In this document: positions 56,961 to 64,000 of the stretch, in pieces
How positions within the stretch are numbered: the stretch's first letter is position 1
Layout of the letters: each line of letters starts with the position of its first letter
Program-made: the position numbers and the translations under genes
The notes under the pieces: model-generated
Database searches by the model: none
Seen by the model: only the letters and a program-made list of their open reading frames with translations
What the model was told of the DNA's origin: nothing
Assembly: GCF_034702125.1 (NCBI RefSeq)
Contig: NC_085873.1
Coordinates: 42,859,848-42,923,847, forward strand
Source: Engraulis encrasicolus
Taxonomy: Eukaryota > Chordata > Actinopteri > Clupeiformes > Engraulidae
Length of the DNA: 64,000 nt
Direction: 5' to 3'

Positions 56961-57269
56961 CAGTGTTTCTCGACCTTTTTGGCACCCTTTCAATTTCTGA
57001 ACATTTTCAAGGCACCCCAAACCAAAAAGCAAACATGCCATCGCATCAGATTCCACAAAAGCTTGAAAAGTAACACATTTGGAGACGTCACACAACCTAT
57101 GTTCGAAGTTGCAGCTTACTAGGGCGACCTAAATTTACTATATTGTGCGTAAAAGGCAGATGGAAGACTCTACTGACTAAGCAATACTTTATTAATTTAG
57201 ACAAATATGTATTATATGACAATCTATTTCTCAACCACGTTTCTGCGGCACCCCAGTTGAGAAACACTG
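56961..57269. mobile_element. hAT MITE, CAGTGTTTCTC ends, perfect 8-bp TSD
   Basis: CAGTGTTTCTCGACC...GTTGAGAAACACTG flanked by ctctactg at 56953-56960 and 57270-57277. Confidence 0.82.
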
Positions 57270-57330
57270 CTCTACTGTATGTCTTTGCCACGAGACACTT
57301 GAACGGAAAAGGCAGTAAATTGTACTCTTA

Positions 57331-57510
57331 TGCCTCTTTTCCACTGCCGGTTTTCTGGTAGGCCTACAGCTCGACACAGCGTGACTCGGCCGCTCCTTTT
57401 TGTTTTACGATTGAGCTGTGTCGTGCCTATTCGAAAAGCAAAAAGTGGTGGCTGAGTCTCGCTGTGTCGAGCTGTAGGCCTACCAGAAAACCGGCAGTGG
57501 GAAAGAGGCA
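57331..57510. mobile_element. 180-bp Harbinger-like MITE, TTA TSD
   Basis: TGCCTCTTTTCCACTGCCGG and its inverted partner ending GGAAAGAGGCA, flanked by TTA at 57328-57330 and 57511-57513. Long inner inverted repeat (gtaggcctacagctcgacac). Same family as 8873-9050. Confidence 0.75.
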
Positions 57511-57529
57511 TTAGAGAGTGGGTCTAGAA

Positions 57530-58263
57530 TAGGGGTGTCAAACGTACGGCCCGCGGGCCGCATTCGGCCTGCCAGAGGGTTCCATCCGGCCCGGATGTAT
57601 TAAAAAAAATAATATATATATATATATTTTTTTTTTTTTCAATGAAATAACCAAAATGCGCAATTACGCCCCTCGGGGCAAAATGGAGACCTGCATGACA
57701 TTAACCCAATGGTCCCTCTGTTACACTGTATATGAAGTAAAGTGCACATCACACTTCTATTATAAATAGTGAATTTGTACTGTAACAGGTATTTGATAAA
57801 GCTCATATATCTCATATATAGAGATAAAATGTTAATATTTCTTATTCGTATTGTATTGGTATTGGTTGTAATTAAATAATAAATATAATTGGATTTGTAT
57901 TGGTTCCTATTAAGCTCAAACTGGAAACGGGATGTTAGAATGCATGAAAATGCAGGAAATTACATATAAGAAATACAAAATGTTCTGGGGGGAAATCCCC
58001 AAACCCCCTGCCAAAATGAACTGTCCCATATTTAATTCATTGACGGTTCGCAATGAATGAATGAACTCAAGGAAATTTTGCATAGGATTATCAGTATTGC
58101 ATTGCTTTCTACATATTCAACACACTTAAAACGTGATAGTACTGAACACTAATCCTCTGCTTTAAGTTTTTTTTTTTTTTGCGATGATGTTACTAATGCG
58201 GCCCGCTTGAGGTCCACATGGGTTGTATGCGGCCCCCGGACCAAAATGAGTTTGACACCCCTG
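57530..58263. mobile_element. hAT element, (C/T)AGGGGTGTCAAAC ends, perfect 8-bp TSD
   Basis: TAGGGGTGTCAAACGTACGG and GTTTGACACCCCTG ends, flanked by gtctagaa at 57522-57529 and 58264-58271. The interior is non-coding (734 bp). Confidence 0.85.
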
Positions 58264-58443
58264 GTCTAGAAGTTTCTGTTAAATATAGTTTCTAGTTTCA
58301 CCCTTCTTGTTCTTGTAAAAAGTTATTTTTTCATATTCTTCATGCTGTTGCAAAATACCTTGACTAGACACCAGCAGATATGTGCTTAAATTCACCAGAC
58401 ACTCAATCGTCAATTATTATTTTGTGTTTGAATTGAGGAACTA

Positions 58444-59870
<1,427 letters not shown>

Positions 59871-59984
59871 CTGTTGTGTAGCAGTCTACCAGTGCCACAG
59901 ACTCTGTCATGGCTGTTGGATGTTTGTGAGTTGGTGTTTGTGTTATGCAGCGCTGGTGCTTTTTCTGGGTCAGTAGGCTGGCTG

Positions 59985-61020
59985 CTCTATCCTATCCTAT
60001 CCTATCCTATCCTATCCTATCCTATCCTCTCCTCTCCTCTCCTCTCCTCTCCCCTCCCCTCCCCTCCTCTCCTCTCCCCTCCCCTCCTCTCCTGTCCTCT
60101 CCTATCCTTTCCTTTCCTATCCTATCCGGCAGCTAAAAACAACAAAAACACATCTCTTCATCTCATGACTCATCCTCTTCCTTCTCCCTCTTCCTCCTCT
60201 ACCTTTCCTTCTTTCCCTCCCTCCCGTTCTTCATCATTCTTCATGTCATCCTCTTCCTTCCTCCCTCTTCCTCCCCTTCCTCTATCTTTCCTACTCTTCC
60301 TTCTTATCCCTTCTTTCCCTCCCTCCCGTTCTTCATCATTCTTCATGTCATCCTCTTCCTTCCTCCTCTACCTTTCCTTCTTTGCCTTGTTTCACACACT
60401 TATAACACAGGAATATGTGTTTTAATGCATTTTAATAATAATAATAATAATACTTTCGTTTTATATAGCGCCTTTCAAAACACCCAAGGACGCTTCACAG
60501 TGTTGTGTTGGAAAGTGTGAGTGTGTGTGCGCGTCAGTGTGTGAGCGTGTGTGTGAATGCATGTAAGTGAAAGTGCTTGTGGAACTAGCAGCCATAAGCC
60601 TCCAGGAAGAGATTTTGACATTTGTTGCGTTGCAGGTAATGTACATTCCTTCCTTTTCTCTACATATTCTGTTTTTAATTTGTATCACTCCTTCTCCTCC
60701 GCCTTGTCCTCCTCTCACTTCCTCCATCTCCTCACTCCTCCTCTGCACCTCCGTTTCTCCTCACTCCTCTTGTTTCTCCTCCGCCTTCTCCCCCTCTCAC
60801 TTCCTCCATCTTCACTTCTTCTCCTCATCTCTTCACTCCTCTTCTCCTCCACTGTTTCTCCTCCTCTCCCCACTCCTCCTTCTACTCACTCATCCAGTTT
60901 ATCCTCCTCCTCCTTCTCTTTCCCCTGTTCTCTTCCACAATTCTCCACCTCTTCTTCTCACTCCTCCTCCTCCTTCTCCACCTCTTCTCGCCCTGTCCTC
61001 CTCCTCTCACTTCCTCCTGG
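59985..61020. repeat. ~1-kb polypyrimidine tract with (ATCCT)n start
   Basis: atcct pentamers (59990-60030) grade into cctct/cccct repeats, then ctcctc/cttcct sequence to 61020, broken only at about 60120-60170 and 60400-60660. The + strand is overwhelmingly C and T. Confidence 0.85.
60440..60500 (-). repeat. retroelement tail (AAT)n...gcgcctttcaaaa
   Basis: aataataat then tatatagcgcctttcaaaac acccaagg, shared with 4655-4740 and 62120-62190. Confidence 0.6.
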
Positions 61021-61223
61021 TGTTATGGGGTTGGATGCCTGATTCCCCTGCTGCCTTGGGACTAAGCCAGGAGACTGCTGCCTTTGATCAGTCTCTTCTA
61101 CTTCTCTCTGCCTAGAAGCTCATCATCAACCACAACAACAGAGGCACAGAGCAGACAACAACATAGACCACAAATCAGGCAGAGTGCAGGTAACAACATC
61201 GACCCAAACTGGATTCCAGACAC

Positions 61224-61435
61224 CAGGGCTGGAATGGCCATCTGGCATAGCGGGCATTTCCCGCCGGGCCCCATGCACCCTCGTGGGCTCCTATTTTCAG
61301 AAATGTTTTAAAAATCTGAAAATAGGGGCACACGAGGGTGCGGGGCCCACCGGTGAGTCAGTTCTGCGCCGCTAATTATGAGGGGCGCCTTTAAGCCAAA
61401 AGTGCCAGGGCCATATTTCCCCCCAACCAGCCCTG
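61224..61435. mobile_element. possible MITE, CAGGGCTGG ends
   Basis: cagggctggaatggcc and ...ccaaccagccctg inverted ends; inner inverted pair ctcgtgggctcctattttca / tgaaaataggggcacacgag. No clear target duplication. Confidence 0.5.
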
Positions 61436-61499
61436 ACAGTCCAGCCATGACAGACACAACAAAAACACAGAAAACACACAGACGCCACAAACCACACAC

Positions 61500-62110
61500 A
61501 ACACAAATTAGACCCGAACCACACTGAAGTGGCGGCTGATCAAACAAATATTTTAGCCGCCGAGCAGCTTTACTGTGGAGAAGTATTTGCCCGATACGCT
61601 ATTTGCAAAGAAGCTTTCAAGATCTTCCACGTTTCCGTTTGCTTTATTTACTTATCTTCGAGGGTTAAAAGTTCAGTGTTCCATTCATGACAGTTAAAAT
61701 CCAGACATTTGAAGTAACGAAGCCAGGTGTGCAAACTTGCAGGAAAAGTGCTAATGCGCTGTGCAATTTAAGCTCAAAGTGTGCACAGAGTAGCGTGGTC
61801 AAGGAGCGGTTTTTGAGCATAAAACCAAGGGGTGTAGCGTGGCCAAGGAGCGGTTCTAAGCATTTAAAGTGCGGTCAACAAAAGGTGAGCACTCCCCAGA
61901 AACCCACTCAATCTACAACTTAGCCGCCATATCCCCAGCGCCAGGTGATATACAAAATCCAATCATCACGTGACCCAATCTAAGTACGTCACCACCCCAG
62001 CATGCAACTCACATTCCTAAACTAAAATCTGTCCACAACACACACCACAGCATAGAGAACATCACAGAGTGGACACAAGTACGACACAAACAGCACAATT
62101 TCAAAATGGA
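61500..62110. other. intergenic, nothing recognised
   Basis: ggtgtagcgtggccaaggag-type short repeat (61790-61855, twice); otherwise featureless. Confidence 0.4.
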
Positions 62111-62119
62111 TAGAGAGGT

Positions 62120-62190
62120 GATAATAATAATAATAATAATACATTTTATTTTGAGCGCCTTTCAAAATACCCAAGGACACTTTACAATCA
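62120..62190 (-). repeat. retroelement tail (AAT)n...gcgcctttcaaaa
   Basis: ataataat then gagcgcctttcaaaatacccaagg, third copy of the family. Confidence 0.6.
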
Positions 62191-62940
62191 AAAACAAATA
62201 CATAACAATAGGGAAAGTATAACAAAGCTTCAGTGAATTAACAATAGGAGAGTAATGAGAGTAATTAAAATGCAAAAATAAAATAAAGGGAAAAAAAGTA
62301 CAATAAAAATAAATGTTTTAAAATAACAAAAAGAAGTAGAATGAAAATTGAAAATAAAATAAAAATGAGGCTATGCAGACCACAGCATGAACACAACACA
62401 CACAGAAGACACCATAACGGATCATGAATACATTGTCTGTGATGTGTAAAATATTGGAGATGTCACAAGTGAGTGGCATTTCCATGGGCATAAATGAATT
62501 GACCGACGAGCATCTTTGAAATTAGTTCGAACTTTTCTTTCAAAAGTTAACTGTAACTTAAATAGTTACTAAATTGCTTGTACATTCCCGTGAGGGTTTC
62601 CGTGGCTTGCACTGACAGTTCTGATGATGACATTAAAGAAGTCAAAGTAGATCCTATGTGTAATTGGATTTGCTGAAGTCTTAATTGAAACAAGCAATCA
62701 GTCAAGCGAAGGTGACATGTCACACTGCTAGTTTGCTATAGATGACAGCTAATGCAGAGTTTAGAAGTACCAAATTGTACATCAGAAAAGCAATGTCGCA
62801 TCTCTCTCTATCTTTATCCCTCCCTTTCTGTATGTATCTCTGTATTAAAGCCCACACAAACCCTCTCTCTGTCATAGGCTACACTTATATTAGCAAAATA
62901 ATTGCCACCTTGACTCAGAGATGAACTTAACTTCTATCCC
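62191..62940. other. intergenic, nothing recognised
   Basis: AT-rich sequence with a-rich aaaataaaat runs (62265-62370). No gene or repeat boundary is seen. Confidence 0.4.
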
Positions 62941-62944
62941 ATTC

Positions 62945-63477
62945 CTAACCCATAGGGTTCAATATGATATCAGTCCATCTTTTACAGCTATTACAACATG
63001 GGAAGGCTATTCACAAGGTTGAGGAGTTTGCTTATAGGAATTTTTCACCATTCTTACAAAAGCGGATTGGTCACATACTGGGCAGTCATGGGTAAGTAGA
63101 TAGGGCGTCAGACTTGTAGCCCAAAGGTTGCCGGCTCGACTCCCGACTCGCCAGGTTTGTGTAGGGAGTACTCTATCAGTGCTCTCCCCCATCCTCCTCC
63201 ATGACTAAGGTACCCTGAGCTGGTACCGTCCCGCCGCACTGCTCCCTTGGGGCACCACTGAGGGCTGCCCCCTTGCGCGGGTGAGGCATAAATGCAATTT
63301 TGTTGTGTGCAGTGTGCACTACTTGTGTGTTGTGGAGTGATGTGCCACAATGACAATGCCACATACTGATGTTAGTCAAGAAGGCTTGGCTCCCAGTCTT
63401 TGCTCTAATTCATTACAAAGTTGTTCTAATGTTTTCAGGTTAGGACTCTTTGCAGGCCAGTCAAGTTCATCCAGACC
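62945..63477 (-). mobile_element. Tc1-like transposase relic interrupted by a SINE
   Basis: Reverse strand ctggcctgcaaagagtccta acctgaaaac reads WPAKSPNLKT, resembling the Tc1 DWPAQSPDLNPIE motif, followed by EQLCNELEQRLGAKPS. The other half lies at 62945-63071. Stops are present, so it is dead. Confidence 0.5.
63081..63359 (+). mobile_element. complete tRNA-derived SINE with 9-bp target duplication
   Basis: gggtaagtagatagggcgtc (A-box region) and aaggttgccggctcgactcc (B-box region) head a ~280-bp body ending tgacaatgc. cacatactg flanks it at 63072-63080 and 63360-63368. Typical teleost SINE layout. Confidence 0.75.
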
Positions 63478-63664
63478 AGCGGTGTAGTCTACTTTTTTAT
63501 GGTGGGTATACTGTATATTTGAGCATTTTTTGAAGTGGGTATACTGTATGTATTTGTGCCATTCAAAATAATGGATAAATCAATTTTAAGTGGGTATACT
63601 GAAATCCCTGAAATTTAGAAGTGGATACTCCGTATACCCGCGTTCTACGTAGACTACACTACTG
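63478..63664. mobile_element. hAT-like MITE, CAGCGGTGTAGTCTAC ends
   Basis: CAGCGGTGTAGTCTAC and GTAGACTACACTACTG inverted ends; flanks atccagac and atacagac differ at one base (7/8). Interior repeats gtgggtatactg. Confidence 0.65.
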
Positions 63665-63685
63665 ATACAGACTCTGTCATCCATG

Positions 63686-63716
<31 letters not shown>

Positions 63717-64000
63717 AGCTTTCATTTGATGTGTAAAAAAGTACACTTCTGAAGAAAATACTGGACATTAGTACGCAGTTCTGTTTAACCTGCATGATAC
63801 AAAACACTTCTTAAACATATGTCCTCAACAAATGGAAGGAATGTAATAAATAATGAAAGACGGAAAAGTACATAATAAGTAAAAATAATTATGTTAAATT
63901 AATATGTTAAAAATAATTTGAAGACCGTCCGTTGGTAGGTCTAGGGTGTTGATGAGTGGAGGTGCAAAACGCACACCAGAAACAGAGGTGCTGGCAACCA
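63665..64000. other. intergenic, nothing recognised
   Basis: A short (TC)n/(CA)n tract (63688-63716) and AT-rich sequence to the window end. Confidence 0.4.

Noticed and set aside
60557..61115. Ser/Leu/Pro-rich frames of 160-180 codons
   Set aside because: Produced by the polypyrimidine tract; low complexity.

Overview
The window looks like nuclear DNA of a teleost fish. Protein-coding exons are short, GC-rich and bounded by GT/AG splice sites. They sit in introns full of (CA)n, (TC)n and (GA)n microsatellites, tRNA-derived SINEs, Tc1-like relics and many short inverted-repeat elements flanked by 8-bp (hAT-type), TA, TTA or TTAA duplications. No operons, CRISPR arrays or prokaryotic signals are present. 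The gene repertoire (an ABCA5 orthologue followed by a finTRIM-type RING/B-box/SPRY gene) also fits a bony fish. Species cannot be fixed from the sequence alone.

Region 1 (1-22,572, + strand): the 3' half of an abca5-like ABC transporter. Nineteen exons were placed by splice sites and reading phase. They join without a frameshift into 692 codons plus stop and cover the second transmembrane domain, the second nucleotide-binding domain (Walker A, signature, Walker B, H-switch) and the C-terminal tail. The first half of the gene lies upstream of the window. The striking feature is that at least seven introns contain tandem or dispersed copies of the flanking exon/intron junction: exon 3' ends with their GT donors, or AG acceptors with the first exon bases, often alternating with (CA/TG)n. 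The first of these introns also carries a 1.03-kb near-perfect palindrome.

Region 2 (22,573-35,800): the end of abca5 and intergenic DNA. It holds a SINE, four (with one at 12.2 kb) copies of a MITE, a 145-bp palindrome, hAT MITEs, a SPRY gene fragment and a Tc1-like relic split by a 1-kb element.

Region 3 (35,805-46,140, + strand): a complete six-exon TRIM gene (486 codons plus stop) of the finTRIM/TRIM16-25 type. It has a 7.4-kb intron built from transposons nested at least three deep and an aspartate-rich insertion inside the SPRY domain. A broken repeat of the SPRY tail follows the stop, then an AATAAA.

Region 4 (46,300-64,000): no gene recognised. It contains a 1.21-kb TTAA-flanked foldback element with 521-bp arms, a large low-confidence composite element, several hAT and Harbinger-like MITEs with target-site duplications, a 1-kb polypyrimidine tract, LINE/SINE tails and a Tc1-like relic interrupted by a complete tRNA-derived SINE.
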